This document shows, piece after piece, positions 17,336 through 26,654 of a stretch of 64,000 bases of DNA. Made by a program: the position numbers and the translations under genes. The number at the start of each line of letters is the position of its first letter. Within the stretch, counting starts at the first letter, position 1. The notes below the pieces were generated by a model. That model did not search any database. It saw only the letters and a program-made list of their open reading frames with translations, and was not told the origin of the DNA. The stretch is taken from assembly GCF_000383675.1 (NCBI RefSeq), contig NZ_KB911823.1, forward strand, positions 373,095 to 437,094. Direction: 5' to 3'. This DNA comes from Terracoccus sp. 273MFTsu3.1 (GTDB taxonomy: Bacteria; Actinomycetota; Actinomycetes; Actinomycetales; Dermatophilaceae).

Positions 17336-18691
17336 TCAGTCGGCGCGGGTGACCTGGGGGACGAGGTCGTCGTCCGGTGGGGTCCAGGCGTCGGCGGTGG
17401 CCGGGACCTGTTCGCCGCTCCGGATGTCCTTGACCTCGTCGCCGGACTCCCCCGCCCCCGGGAACCACACGTAGGGGATGCCGCGTCGCTCGGCGTAGCG
17501 GATCTGCTTGCCGAAGCGGGCTGCCGACGGCGCGACCTCGCAGGCGATCCCGCGGCGCCGCAGGGCCGTGGCCACGGCGACGGCGCCCTCGCGCGACTCG
17601 TCGTCGGTCAGTGCGACGAGCACGGCGGCAGGCGTCGAGCGTGACGCGGTGACGAGCCCGCGGCCGATGAGGAGGCCGAGGATGCGGGTCACGCCGATGG
17701 AGATGCCGACGCCCGGATAGGTGTTCCTGCCGTCGCTGGCGAGGGCGTCGTAGCGGCCACCGGAGCAGAACGAGCCCCAGGACTCGTGCCCGATGAACTG
17801 GGTCTCGTAGACCGTGCCGGTGTAGTAGTCGAGGCCGCGCGCGATGCGCAGGTCGGCGACGACCTTGCCGGGCGCGTGGGCCATTCCGGTGCTGATGACG
17901 CGCGAGAGCGACTCGAGTCCCTCGTCGAGCAGCGGGTGCTCGACGCCGAGCGCGCGCACCTGCTCGACGAAACCGAGGTCGGCGGAGCGGATCGCGGCGA
18001 GCGCGAGGCACTGGTCGGCCTGCGCGTCGGTCGTGCCCGACTCGACGAGGAGGGCCTGGACCTTCTCCGGACCGATCTTGTCGAGCTTGTCGACGATGCG
18101 CAGGGTGCCGATGACGTCGGTGATGCCGATGCCCTGGTAGAAGCCGTTGGGGATCTTGCGGTCGTTGACCTGGATGACGAAGTCGCCCACCGGGAACCTG
18201 CTGAAGACGTCGGCGATGACGAGCGGCATCTCGGCCTCGAAGTGCGGCGAGAGCTCGCCGACGTCGACGATGTCGATGTCGGCCTGCGTGAACTCGCGGT
18301 AGCGCCCCTCCTGGGGCCGCTCCCCGCGCCACGCCTTCTGGATCTGGTAGCGCCGGAACGGAAAGGCGAGCTTGCCGGCGTTCTCGAGGACGTAGCGCGC
18401 GAACGGCACCGTCAGGTCGAAGTGCAGGCCCCAGCGGGCGTCGTCGTCGCTGCCGCCGGCCAGGCGCGACACGGCGTAGATCTCCTTGTCGGCGTCCTCA
18501 CCCTGGGCACTGAGGCGCTCGACGGGCTCGATGGACCGGGTCTCGACGGACGAGAAACCGTGCAGCTCGAAGGTCTCCCGGATGACGTCGAGGAAGCGCT
18601 GCTCGACGATGCGCTCGGACGGGAGGTACTCGGGGAAGCCGCTGATCGGGGTGACCTTGCCGGCGGACTTCGAGGCGGGACGCGTGCTCAC
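17336..18691 (-). CDS. hisS: Histidyl-tRNA synthetase
   Basis: 451 residues, class II aminoacyl-tRNA synthetase charging tRNA-His. Motif 1 region (SGFPEYLPSERIVEQRFLDVIRETFELHGF), motif 2 (RYQIQKAWRGERPQEGRYREFTQADID) and the histidine-binding signature GLDYYTGTVYE are present, with the motif 3 region GGRYDAL and GVGISIGVTRI. The C-terminal anticodon-binding domain is at about 345-430. GTG 18691 overlaps the end of the upstream MBL gene (GTGA). The length is slightly above the bacterial norm through a charged C-terminal tail. Confidence 0.95.
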   Translation of the reverse strand: MSTRPASKSAGKVTPISGFPEYLPSERIVEQRFLDVIRETFELHGFSSVETRSIEPVERLSAQGEDADKEIYAVSRLAGGSDDDARWGLHFDLTVPFARYVLENAGKLAFPFRRYQIQKAWRGERPQEGRYREFTQADIDIVDVGELSPHFEAEMPLVIADVFSRFPVGDFVIQVNDRKIPNGFYQGIGITDVIGTLRIVDKLDKIGPEKVQALLVESGTTDAQADQCLALAAIRSADLGFVEQVRALGVEHPLLDEGLESLSRVISTGMAHAPGKVVADLRIARGLDYYTGTVYETQFIGHESWGSFCSGGRYDALASDGRNTYPGVGISIGVTRILGLLIGRGLVTASRSTPAAVLVALTDDESREGAVAVATALRRRGIACEVAPSAARFGKQIRYAERRGIPYVWFPGAGESGDEVKDIRSGEQVPATADAWTPPDDDLVPQVTRAD

Positions 18692-19389
18692 GCGGGCAAG
18701 TCTCTCAGGTAGGGGTTGGTGGCGCGCTCGTGGGCCATGGTCGTCGCCTGGTAGTGGCCGGGGAGCACGAGCGTCGTGTCGGGCAGCGGCAGCACGACAT
18801 CGCGCAGGCTGCGCTGCATCGCGGCGGGGTCGCCGCCCGGCAGGTCCGTGCGGCCCACCGAACCGGCGAAGAGCACGTCCCCGGTCACCATCGTGCGGTC
18901 CACGTCGACCTGGCCGCGGATGCCGTCGGGCACACGGTCGATGCCGAACATGACCGAGCCCTCGGTGTGCCCGGGCGCGTGGAGCACGTCGAACTCCATG
19001 CCCGCGAGCGTCAGCCGGGTGCCGTCGGTGATCTCGACGACGTTGGTCGGCTCGGTCCACGTCGCCGCGGCACCGAACTGCTGCTCGAGCATCGCGACGA
19101 GTCCCGGGTTGCTGCGTCCGAGCAGGTCGTGCAGGCGATAGCGGTCGTCCGCGTGGATGTAGGCAGCCGTGTCGGCACCACAGACGGGGGTGACGGAGTA
19201 GACGTGGTCGACGTGCCCGTGCGTGAGCAGCACCGCGGCCGGCCGCAGCCGGTGCTCCGACAGCACCTCGCGCAGCGTCTCCTCCACGCCGATCCCGGGA
19301 TCGACGATGACGCACTCCTCCCCCGCACCCGGGGCGAGCACGTAGCAGTTGGTGTCGAACGCCTGGGCGGGGAAGGCAACGGTCAGCAC
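18688..19389 (-). CDS. MBL-fold hydrolase (glyoxalase II-like)
   Basis: 233 residues. Metallo-beta-lactamase fold: THGHVDHVYSV gives the HxHxDH metal site, APGHTEGSV the third His, and GDVLFAGSVGRTDLPGGD the bridging Asp. VLPGHY supplies the last His. It resembles the glyoxalase II/YcbL group that lies next to hisS in actinobacteria; the natural substrate is unknown. GTG 19389 has no Shine-Dalgarno; TAGGCT lies 6 bases upstream, suggesting a leaderless message. It is coupled to hisS. Confidence 0.85.
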   Translation of the reverse strand: MLTVAFPAQAFDTNCYVLAPGAGEECVIVDPGIGVEETLREVLSEHRLRPAAVLLTHGHVDHVYSVTPVCGADTAAYIHADDRYRLHDLLGRSNPGLVAMLEQQFGAAATWTEPTNVVEITDGTRLTLAGMEFDVLHAPGHTEGSVMFGIDRVPDGIRGQVDVDRTMVTGDVLFAGSVGRTDLPGGDPAAMQRSLRDVVLPLPDTTLVLPGHYQATTMAHERATNPYLRDLPA

Positions 19390-19395
19390 GCTGGG

Positions 19396-19401
19396 AGCCT
19401 A
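19396..19401 (-). promoter_or_regulatory. -10-like element for the MBL-hisS operon
   Basis: TAGGCT on the minus strand, 6 bases before the GTG at 19389; leaderless arrangement. Confidence 0.45.
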
Positions 19402-19420
19402 GCGACGACGCGTTCCGGGG

Positions 19421-19473
19421 CGGACGGCATACGCCCTCGGGAGTGGGTGCCGACACACTGGGTATGCCGTCCG
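19421..19473. repeat. Intergenic inverted pair of the CGGCATAC motif
   Basis: 12-base arms (19421-19432 and 19462-19473, CGGACGGCATAC and its complement) flank a 29-base spacer. It lies between two divergent genes, so it is unlikely to be a terminator. Both arms contain the 8-mer that recurs through the window. Confidence 0.7.
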
Positions 19474-19562
19474 TGAGGCTTCCGGGCGCAAATCCGCGCG
19501 TCGGAGGGGAGATGTCACGGACTCGTGACCCGTCCCGCTGCGTGCGCGCCGCAGTCGTTCCA

Positions 19563-19568
19563 TAAAAT
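19563..19568 (+). promoter_or_regulatory. -10-like element for the cyclophilin-DUF349 operon
   Basis: TAAAAT in a locally AT-rich stretch would give a leader of about 45 bases before the GTG at 19617. No convincing -35. Confidence 0.4.
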
Positions 19569-19616
19569 GACCGAACGCCCGGGGACCGCCCATGTGGCCC
19601 GTACGAGGAGAGGTTC

Positions 19617-20459
19617 GTGACCAAAGAGCAGGAACGCGCACGTGCGCGCCGCCGCCACGAGGAGCAGCAGAAGACCGCCAAGCCGCCGGTGAGCGACTCG
19701 ACGCGCGACAAGCAGGTCTTCGGTGTGATCCTCGCGGTCATCCTCGTCATCGCCGCGGTCATCGTCGTGCCCAAGCTCGTCGGCAGCTCGGCCACCGCCA
19801 CCCCCGCGGCAGGGTCGACGACGCCCGCGAGCACCCCGACGAGCACGGGCGGGCTCGCTGCCGGCCAGAAGCTCGCGGCCGGCTGCACCGCTCCCCCGGC
19901 GAACCAGACCACCCCGAAGCAGCAGAAGCAGGTCCCGGCCAAGGCCACGGCTGCCGGCAAGACCTTCGTCGCGACCGTCAAGACCACGTGCGGCGACCTC
20001 ACGTTCGAGCTCGACGGGACGAAGGCGCCGCAGACCGTCGCCTCGTTCATCAACCTGGCCAAGAGCGGCTTCTGGGCCCCGAGCCCGTGCCACCGCGTCA
20101 CGACCGAGGGCATCTACGTCCTCCAGTGCGGTGACCCCACCGGCACGGGTCAGGGCGGACCGGGCTACACCTTCGGCATCGAGAACGCGCCCAAGGACGG
20201 GAAGTACCCCACCGGTGTGCTCGCCATGGCGCGCACCTCCGACCCGAACAGCAACGGTGGCCAGTTCTTCATCACCTACAAGGAAACCCAGTTGCCCACC
20301 GACGGCGGTGGCTACACGATCTTCGGGAAGGTGACCAAGGGCCTCGACATCGTCGACAAGATCGCCGCGAACAAGGCCCTCCCCCCCAGCCCGACGGACG
20401 GAACCCCCGTCTCCCCGATCAGCATCCTCAGCGTCAGCGTGACGGAGAAGAAGGCATGA
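19617..20459 (+). CDS. Membrane-anchored cyclophilin-type peptidyl-prolyl isomerase
   Basis: 280 residues. A charged N-terminal tail (KEQERARARRRHEEQQK) is cytoplasmic, a membrane anchor spans about 36-56, and a Thr/Ala/Pro linker leads to the cyclophilin domain (about 115-278). Core motifs are ASFINLAKSGFW, CHRVTTEGIYVLQCGDPTGTG, MARTSDPNSNGGQFFITY and YTIFGKV. It should catalyse proline isomerisation on proteins outside the membrane. GTG 19617 has GAGGAGAGG upstream. It overlaps the DUF349 gene by ATGA. Confidence 0.9.
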   Translation: MTKEQERARARRRHEEQQKTAKPPVSDSTRDKQVFGVILAVILVIAAVIVVPKLVGSSATATPAAGSTTPASTPTSTGGLAAGQKLAAGCTAPPANQTTPKQQKQVPAKATAAGKTFVATVKTTCGDLTFELDGTKAPQTVASFINLAKSGFWAPSPCHRVTTEGIYVLQCGDPTGTGQGGPGYTFGIENAPKDGKYPTGVLAMARTSDPNSNGGQFFITYKETQLPTDGGGYTIFGKVTKGLDIVDKIAANKALPPSPTDGTPVSPISILSVSVTEKKA

Positions 20460-22492
20460 CCGACATCAAGCAGCCCGAGCCGGACGACACCACCGCCACC
20501 GTGACGGAGGAGCAGCACGGCGAGGCCGCGGTCGAACCGGCGGCCGAGAACGCCGACACCGTCGAGACGGTCGACGACGACGCTCCGGCCGACACGGCCG
20601 ACGCCCCCACCACGACCGAGCCTCCGGTGACGTCCGAGCCCGCGGCGACGACCGAGCCCGCAGCGACGACCGAGACGACCGAGGCCGTCGCCTCGGTGGA
20701 GGCCACCGAGTCCGGCGACACGAGCGAGAGCGCCGAGGCCGCTGCCGCGGACGTCGCGCCCGTCGTCGAGCCCGAGCCCGTCGTCGAGCCCGAGCCCGTC
20801 GTCGAGCCCGAGCCTGCCGTCGAGGCCGAGCCGGTCGTCGAGGCCGAGCCGGTCGCGGTGGCGCCCGAGAGCGTCGAGCCGGCCGGCACGGCCCCCGAGG
20901 CGGAGGCCGAGGTGCCCGTCGCCACACCCGAGGCCAGCGAGCCGGCCGTCGCCGAGCCCGCCGCGGTCACGGGAGACGAGCCGGCTGCCGCCGCTGTCGA
21001 GACGGCAGACGCCGTGGCGTCGGTCAGCAGCACGGAGTCCGGTGACGCTGCCGAGGCTGCGGCCCCCGCGGAGGCCACGGAGCCCACGGAGCCTGCTGGG
21101 CCCGCTGTGCCCGCTGTGCCGTCCCCGGGGAGCATCCCCAAGCCCTCGTCGATCCCGACGCCGGCTGCCCTCGCCAAGGCGGTCCCGCACCCGTCGGTCG
21201 CGCCCGCCGCGCCGGCGCCGATCACGACCGACCACTCGGCCTCGGCGGCCTTCGGACGCGTCGACGAGAACGGCACCGTCTACGTCCGCACCAAGGACGG
21301 CGAGGAGCAGGAGGTCGGCTCCTACCCCGGCGCCAGCGACCAGGAGGCACTGACCTACTTCGCCCGCAAGTACGACGAGCTCTTCGCGTCGGCCGTGCTG
21401 CTCGAGCAGCGCCTGTCGCAGCCAGAGGTCCCGTCCAAGGACGTCGGTGAGGGCCTCAAGACCCTCGCGGCACAGGTCAAGGACGCGACCGTCGTCGGCG
21501 ACCTCGACGCGCTCGCCACCAAGCTCGACGAGATCCAGTCCGGCCTCGCGGCCAAGCGCAACGTCGAGCAGCAGCACCGCGCCGAGGCGCGCATGGCGGC
21601 CACGGCCGAGCGCGAGAAGATCGTGGCCGAGGCCGAGTCGATCGCCGGCCAGCCGGAGAACCGGATCCAGTGGAAGACGAGCGGCGCCCGGATGCGTGAG
21701 CTGCTCGACGAGTGGAAGGCGCACCAGCGCTCCGCCACCCGCCTCGACCGCGAGACGGAGTCGAACCTGTGGCAGCGCTTCAGCAGCGCCCGCAACGGCT
21801 TCGACAAGGCACGACGCAGCCACTTCGCCGGTCTCGACGCGCAGCACGCCGACGCCAAGGGTGCCAAGGAGCGGCTCGTCGCCGAGGCCGAGAAGCTCGC
21901 GACGAGCACCGACTGGGCTGCCACCGCGGGGGCGTTCAAGCGCCTCATGGACGAGTGGCGCCGTGCCGGTCGCGCCAGCAGGTCCGACGACGACAAGCTG
22001 TGGGCGCGCTTCAAGGCGGCGCAGGACACCTTCTTCACGGCCAAGGACGAGGTCGTCGCGGCCGAGGAGGAGCAGTACCGCGGCAACCTCGCCGTCAAGG
22101 AGGCCCTACTCGTCGAGGCCGAGGCGATCCTGCCCGTGACCGACCTCGAGAAGGCCAAGGGCCAGCTGCGCGTCATCCAGGACAAGTGGGATGCCGCGGG
22201 CAAGGTGCCGCGGTCTGACATGGAGCGGGTCGAGAAGGCCATGCGCCGGGTCGAGCAGACGGTGCGGGACGCCGAGGACCGCAAGTGGAAGTCGAGCAAC
22301 CCCGAGGTCGCGGCCCGGGCCCGGGCCATGGTCGACCAGCTGGAACGTGCCGTCGCCGACCTGCAGGACGACCTCGCCAAGGCCGAGGCGTCCGGCAGCG
22401 CGAGCAAGATCAAGAAGGCCCGCGAGGCGCTCGATGCACGTCAGGTCTGGCTCGACCAGGCCCGCGCCGGCGTCGCCGAGTTCGGCGGCTGA
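20456..22492 (+). CDS. DUF349-domain protein with long acidic N-terminal region
   Basis: 678 residues. The first 240 are an acidic, Ala/Pro/Val/Glu/Thr-rich disordered region with VVEPEP repeats. From about 265 to 660 several DUF349 helical repeats are seen, each near the pattern W..(A)G..F.RLMDEWR.AGR....DD.LW.RFKAAQD.FF. DUF349 proteins have no firm biochemical role. Coiled-coil character is likely. ATG 20456 overlaps the cyclophilin stop. A strong bidirectional hairpin follows. Confidence 0.85.
   Translation: MTDIKQPEPDDTTATVTEEQHGEAAVEPAAENADTVETVDDDAPADTADAPTTTEPPVTSEPAATTEPAATTETTEAVASVEATESGDTSESAEAAAADVAPVVEPEPVVEPEPVVEPEPAVEAEPVVEAEPVAVAPESVEPAGTAPEAEAEVPVATPEASEPAVAEPAAVTGDEPAAAAVETADAVASVSSTESGDAAEAAAPAEATEPTEPAGPAVPAVPSPGSIPKPSSIPTPAALAKAVPHPSVAPAAPAPITTDHSASAAFGRVDENGTVYVRTKDGEEQEVGSYPGASDQEALTYFARKYDELFASAVLLEQRLSQPEVPSKDVGEGLKTLAAQVKDATVVGDLDALATKLDEIQSGLAAKRNVEQQHRAEARMAATAEREKIVAEAESIAGQPENRIQWKTSGARMRELLDEWKAHQRSATRLDRETESNLWQRFSSARNGFDKARRSHFAGLDAQHADAKGAKERLVAEAEKLATSTDWAATAGAFKRLMDEWRRAGRASRSDDDKLWARFKAAQDTFFTAKDEVVAAEEEQYRGNLAVKEALLVEAEAILPVTDLEKAKGQLRVIQDKWDAAGKVPRSDMERVEKAMRRVEQTVRDAEDRKWKSSNPEVAARARAMVDQLERAVADLQDDLAKAEASGSASKIKKAREALDARQVWLDQARAGVAEFGG
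20759..20812 (+). repeat. Three perfect 18-bp tandem repeats
   Basis: The unit CCCGTCGTCGAGCCCGAG occurs three times without change and then degenerates; it encodes VVEPEP inside the DUF349 protein. Confidence 0.9.
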
Positions 22493-22508
22493 CCACCAGC
22501 CCCACCCA

Positions 22509-22554
22509 CGAAAGGGCCCACCCGACAAGTGATCTCGTCAGGTGGGCCCTTTCG
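22509..22554. terminator. Bidirectional terminator between DUF349 gene and relA
   Basis: 14-bp arms (22509-22522 and 22541-22554) with a CGAAAGGGCCC...GGGCCCTTTCG pattern lie between convergent genes. The inner GAC/GTC can extend the stem. A/T-rich flanks inside the stem suit both directions. Confidence 0.8.
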
Positions 22555-22588
22555 CGTGCAGCATGGCGCGGCGTCCAGAGGCCGACGG

Positions 22589-24874
22589 CTACATCGTCGA
22601 CTTGCCGCCGTTGACGCGATAGACGTCGAAGACGCCGTCGATCTTGCGAACCGCCTGCATGACGTGGTCGAGGTGGGCCGGGTCACCCATCTCGAAGGTG
22701 AAGCGGGAGATGGCCACCCGGTCGCGTGAGGTCTGCACGGACGCCGACAGGATGTTGACGTGCTGGTCCGACAGGACGCGGGTCACGTCGCTGAGGAGAC
22801 GGTTGCGGTCGAGCGCCTCGACCTGCAGCTGGACGAGGAAGACGCTGGCGGAGCTCGGCGCCCACTCGACGTCGATGAGCCGCTCCGGATTGGCCGTCAG
22901 CTGGTCGGCGTTGGTGCAGTCGACGCGGTGCACCGAGACACCGTTGCCGCGCGTCACGAAGCCGATGATGGGGTCGCCCGGCACCGGGGTGCAGCACTTG
23001 GCGAGCTTGACCCACACGTCTGCCGTGCCGACGACGACGACGCCCGGGTCGCCGGGCTTGCGCCTGCTCGCGGCCCGCGTCGGGACCGTGGCTTCGGCGA
23101 GGTCCTCCGTGGCACCGTCGACGCCACCCATCGACGCGACGACCTTGCCGACGACGTGCTGCGCGGAGACGTGCCCCTCGCCCACGGCGGCGTACAGCGC
23201 CTCGATGTCCTGGTAGCGCAGGTCGGTCGCGACCGCGGTCATCGACTCGTGGCTCATGAGCCGCTGGAGCGGGAGGTTCTGCTTGCGCAGCGCCTTGGCG
23301 ATGGAGTCCTTGCCGGCCTCGATGGCCTCCTCGCGGCGCTCCTTGGAGAACCACTGCTTGATCTTGTTGCGGGCCCGCGGACTCTTGACGAACTGGAGCC
23401 AGTCACGCGACGGACCGGCGCCGTCGGCCTTGGACGTCAGCACCTCGACGACGTCGCCGTTCTCGAGGGTCGACTCGAGGGGCACGAGGCGCCCGTTGAC
23501 GCGGGCCCCGATGCAGTGGTGCCCGACCTCGGTGTGGACGGCATACGCGAAGTCGACGGGCGTGCCGCCCATCGGGAGCGCGACGACCGAGCCCTTCGGG
23601 GTGAAGACGTAGACCTCGCTGCTGCCCATCTCGAAGCGCAGCGAGTCGAGGAACTCGCCCGGGTCCTCGGTCTCTCGCTGCCAGTCGAGCAGCTGCCGCA
23701 GCCAGGCCATGTCGTTCTGCGGCGTGATCTCGCCCGGACGCGCGGGTCCGCCGCCGTTGCTCTGGTCCTTGTACTTCCAGTGCGCGGCGACGCCGTACTC
23801 GGCGCGACGGTGCATCGTATGGGTCCGGATCTGGATCTCGACCGGCTTGCCCTGCGGGCCGATGACCGTCGTGTGCAGCGACTGGTACATGTTGAACTTC
23901 GGCATCGCGATGTAGTCCTTGAACCGGCCCGGGACCGGGTTCCACCGCGAGTGGAGGGCGCCGAGCGCCGCGTAGCAGTCGCGCACCGTGTCGACGAGGA
24001 CCCGGACGGCGACGAGGTCGTAGATCTCCTCGAAGTCGCGGCCCCGCACGATCATCTTCTGGTACACGGAGTAGTAGTGCTTGGGCCGGCCCGTGACGAC
24101 GGCCTTGATCTTGGCGGCCGTGAGGTCCTCGGTGACCTGGGTGCGCACCCCGGCGAGGTACTCCTCGCGGGCCGGAGCGCGCTCGGCGACGAGGCGCACG
24201 ATCTCGTCGTAGACCTTCGGGTAGAGCGTCGCGAACGAGAGGTCCTCGAGCTCCCACTTGATGGTGTTCATGCCGAGGCGGTGCGCGAGCGGTGCGTAGA
24301 TCTCGAGCGTCTCGTTGGCCTTGCGCTTGGCCGACTCGGGGCTGACGTAACGCCACGTGCGGGCGTTGTGCAGGCGGTCGGCGAGCTTGATGACGAGGAC
24401 GCGGATGTCACGCGCCATCGCGATGACCATCTTGCGGACGGTCTCGGCCTGGGCCGCCTCGCCGTAGGTGACCTTGTCGAGCTTGGTGACGCCGTCGACG
24501 AGCATCGCGATCTCGTCGCCGAAGTCGTGGCGCAGCTCGTCGAGGCCGTATGCCGTGTCCTCGACCGTGTCGTGCAGCAGCGCCGCCGCGAGGGTCGGGG
24601 GCGTCATCCCGAGCTCGGCGAGGATCGTCGTCACGGCGAGCGGGTGCGTGATGTAGGCGTCGCCGCTCTTGCGCATCTGCCCTTCGTGGGCGCTCTCGGC
24701 CACGGCATACGCCCGCTCGATGACCGAGAGGTCGGCCTTCGGGTGGTTCTGGCGCACCGCCGTCATGAGCGGCTCGAGCACGGGGTTGCCCGCCGGCCGG
24801 GTGGCCCCGAACCGGGCGAAACGGGCGCGCACCCGCGACGGGGTGGACAGCTCGTTGCGGACGTCCTCGCTCAT
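22589..24874 (-). CDS. relA: Bifunctional (p)ppGpp synthetase/hydrolase, RelA/SpoT family
   Basis: 761 residues. It makes and degrades the alarmone (p)ppGpp. The HD hydrolase domain (about 60-215) has [12 protein letters not shown] and LLHDTVEDT, both intact, so hydrolysis is expected. The synthetase domain (about 265-390) has [10 protein letters not shown] and [20 protein letters not shown] domain (about 425-485), a helical region and a C-terminal ACT domain (about 680-755) follow. ATG 24874 has no Shine-Dalgarno, and a TAGACT hexamer stands 6 bases upstream. It lies 28 bases after apt; the apt-rel order is typical for actinobacteria. Confidence 0.96.
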   Translation of the reverse strand: MSEDVRNELSTPSRVRARFARFGATRPAGNPVLEPLMTAVRQNHPKADLSVIERAYAVAESAHEGQMRKSGDAYITHPLAVTTILAELGMTPPTLAAALLHDTVEDTAYGLDELRHDFGDEIAMLVDGVTKLDKVTYGEAAQAETVRKMVIAMARDIRVLVIKLADRLHNARTWRYVSPESAKRKANETLEIYAPLAHRLGMNTIKWELEDLSFATLYPKVYDEIVRLVAERAPAREEYLAGVRTQVTEDLTAAKIKAVVTGRPKHYYSVYQKMIVRGRDFEEIYDLVAVRVLVDTVRDCYAALGALHSRWNPVPGRFKDYIAMPKFNMYQSLHTTVIGPQGKPVEIQIRTHTMHRRAEYGVAAHWKYKDQSNGGGPARPGEITPQNDMAWLRQLLDWQRETEDPGEFLDSLRFEMGSSEVYVFTPKGSVVALPMGGTPVDFAYAVHTEVGHHCIGARVNGRLVPLESTLENGDVVEVLTSKADGAGPSRDWLQFVKSPRARNKIKQWFSKERREEAIEAGKDSIAKALRKQNLPLQRLMSHESMTAVATDLRYQDIEALYAAVGEGHVSAQHVVGKVVASMGGVDGATEDLAEATVPTRAASRRKPGDPGVVVVGTADVWVKLAKCCTPVPGDPIIGFVTRGNGVSVHRVDCTNADQLTANPERLIDVEWAPSSASVFLVQLQVEALDRNRLLSDVTRVLSDQHVNILSASVQTSRDRVAISRFTFEMGDPAHLDHVMQAVRKIDGVFDVYRVNGGKSTM

Positions 24875-24880
24875 GAAGAG

Positions 24881-24886
24881 AGTCTA
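24881..24886 (-). promoter_or_regulatory. -10-like element for relA
   Basis: TAGACT on the minus strand, 6 bases before the relA ATG, without a good -35; a leaderless relA mRNA is possible besides read-through from apt. Confidence 0.4.
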
Positions 24887-24902
24887 GGCGGTCCCTCTGT
24901 GA

Positions 24903-25427
24903 TCACACGGTGAGGATGGCGTTGACCGGCCGGTCCGCGAGACGCTTGCGTCCCTCGAGGAAGGCCAGCTCGAGGACGACCTCGATCGCGGTGACCGTGG
25001 CGCCGGCCCGCTCGACGAGCAGGGCGCACGCCTCGGCGGTGCCCCCGGTGGCGAGCACGTCGTCGAGGACGAGCACGCGCTGTCCGGGCTCGAAGGCGTC
25101 GGTGTGCACCTCGATCTCGGCCGTGCCGTACTCGAGCGCGTAGGACTCCTTGAGGGTCTCCCCCGGCAGCTTGCCGGCCTTGCGCACGGGCACCATGCCG
25201 AGGCCGAGCTCGTAGGCCACGGCCGCGCCGAGGATGAAGCCGCGGGCCTCGATGCCGACGACGACGTCGACCTGACCGGCATACCGCTGGGCGATGTCGC
25301 GGACGAGCTCCCCGAGGGCGGCACCGTCGGCGATGAGCGGAGTGAAGTCCTTGAAGAGGACCCCGGGCTTGGGGAAGTCCGGGATGTCGCGCAGCTTGCT
25401 CGCGACGCGGTCACTGATCTGGCTCAC
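24903..25427 (-). CDS. apt: Adenine phosphoribosyltransferase
   Basis: 174 residues, full length. It salvages adenine to AMP with PRPP. The PRPP-binding motif VLVLDDVLATGGTAEA is at about 118-133; FPKPGVLFKDFTPLI near the N-terminus and IEARGFILGAAVAYELG are the other family blocks. GTG 25427 has AGGAG upstream. It sits between secF (hairpin between them) and relA. Confidence 0.95.
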   Translation of the reverse strand: MSQISDRVASKLRDIPDFPKPGVLFKDFTPLIADGAALGELVRDIAQRYAGQVDVVVGIEARGFILGAAVAYELGLGMVPVRKAGKLPGETLKESYALEYGTAEIEVHTDAFEPGQRVLVLDDVLATGGTAEACALLVERAGATVTAIEVVLELAFLEGRKRLADRPVNAILTV

Positions 25428-25473
25428 GCCGTCTCCTGGGGTGGTCGAACGTGCGGCGCGAACCGCGGGCGGG

Positions 25474-25499
25474 CGCGGGGCCGCCGAGGCGGCCCCGCG
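25474..25499 (-). terminator. Hairpin after secF
   Basis: 12-bp perfect stem (25474-25485 with 25488-25499) and a 2-base loop, adjacent to the secF stop. Likely terminator of the yajC-secD-secF operon. Confidence 0.65.
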
Positions 25500-26654
25500 T
25501 CAGCGCCGCGACTTCGGCGCACGCTTGGGCTGGTTGCGCGGTCGGGCCTGGGCGTACTTGTGCACGGGGCGCGGTGCGCCGTCGACCGAGGCGTCGGCAG
25601 CCCCGTCAGCGGCGGCACCGGTGGAGTCCGCGCCGACGTAGGCCGGCTCGGCCCCAGCGGCTGCTGCCGAGGCACCCTGCTTGGCCCCGTGGCGCGCGAC
25701 GTACTTGTCGAGCTCACGGACGGCGGGCTCGTTGCGACGCAGGTCGACGAGCAGGGGCGTCGCGATGAAGATCGACGAGTAGGCACCGACCGCGATGCCG
25801 ATGAAGAGGGCGAGCGACAGGTCGAGCAGCGTGCCCGGGCCGAGCAGCGTGAAACCGACGAAGAGCACGGCCGCGATCGGCAGGAGCGCGACGACGGTCG
25901 TGTTGATCGAGCGGACCAGCGTCTGGTTGACCGCGAGGTTGGCCGCCGCGGAGTACGTCATGCGCTTCGTCCGGAACGCGTCCGCGGTGTTCTCGCGCAC
26001 CTTGTCGAAGACGACGACCGTGTCGTAGAGCGAGTACCCGAGGATCGTGAGGAACCCGATCATCGACGACGGCGTGATCTCGAAGCCGAAGAGCGCGTAG
26101 ATGCCGACGGTGATGACGAGGTCGTGCAGCAGGGCCACGAGACCCGACACGGCCATCTTCCACGTGCGGAAGTAGAGCGCCATGACCAGGGTCACGATGA
26201 CGAGGAAGACGATGAGACCACGGATCGCCTGCTGGCTGACCGACTGCCCCCAGCTCGGGCCGATGAGCGATGCGCTGACCGCACCCTTGTCGACGCCGAA
26301 CTGCTGGGCGAGGGCCGTGCTGGCCTCGTCGGTGCGGTCGGCCGCGGCCTCGGACTGCACGCGGACGGTGTCCTGGCCGACGATCGTCGTGACGACGTTG
26401 CCCTCGATGCCGGCGCTGGAGATGGCCGCCTGGGCCTTCTCCTCGTAGCCCTGGCTGTTGGAGACGCCCTGGACGCGGAACTCCGAGCCACCGCTGAACT
26501 CGATGCCGAAGTTGAGACCCTTGACGAAGATGCCGACGAGCGCGAGGGCGATGAGCACCCCGGAGATGGCGTACCACGTCTTCTGGCGCTTGATGAAGTC
26601 GATCGAGCGCTTGCCGGTGTAGAGGTCGTTGCCGACCTGGGCGAAGTTGATCAT
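25500..26654 (-). CDS. secF: Protein translocase subunit SecF
   Basis: 384 residues. It partners SecD in the proton-driven late step of Sec export. Six membrane helices are expected: TM1 near 25-45, then five in the conserved C-terminal half. FGIEFSGGSEFRVQG follows TM1; the region with SLYDTVVVFDKVRENT holds the conserved VV.DR-type segment. The C-terminal 75 residues are Ala-rich then very basic (RPRNQPKRAPKSRR), probably cytoplasmic. The ATG overlaps the secD stop by 4 bases. Confidence 0.95.
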   Translation of the reverse strand: MINFAQVGNDLYTGKRSIDFIKRQKTWYAISGVLIALALVGIFVKGLNFGIEFSGGSEFRVQGVSNSQGYEEKAQAAISSAGIEGNVVTTIVGQDTVRVQSEAAADRTDEASTALAQQFGVDKGAVSASLIGPSWGQSVSQQAIRGLIVFLVIVTLVMALYFRTWKMAVSGLVALLHDLVITVGIYALFGFEITPSSMIGFLTILGYSLYDTVVVFDKVRENTADAFRTKRMTYSAAANLAVNQTLVRSINTTVVALLPIAAVLFVGFTLLGPGTLLDLSLALFIGIAVGAYSSIFIATPLLVDLRRNEPAVRELDKYVARHGAKQGASAAAAGAEPAYVGADSTGAAADGAADASVDGAPRPVHKYAQARPRNQPKRAPKSRR

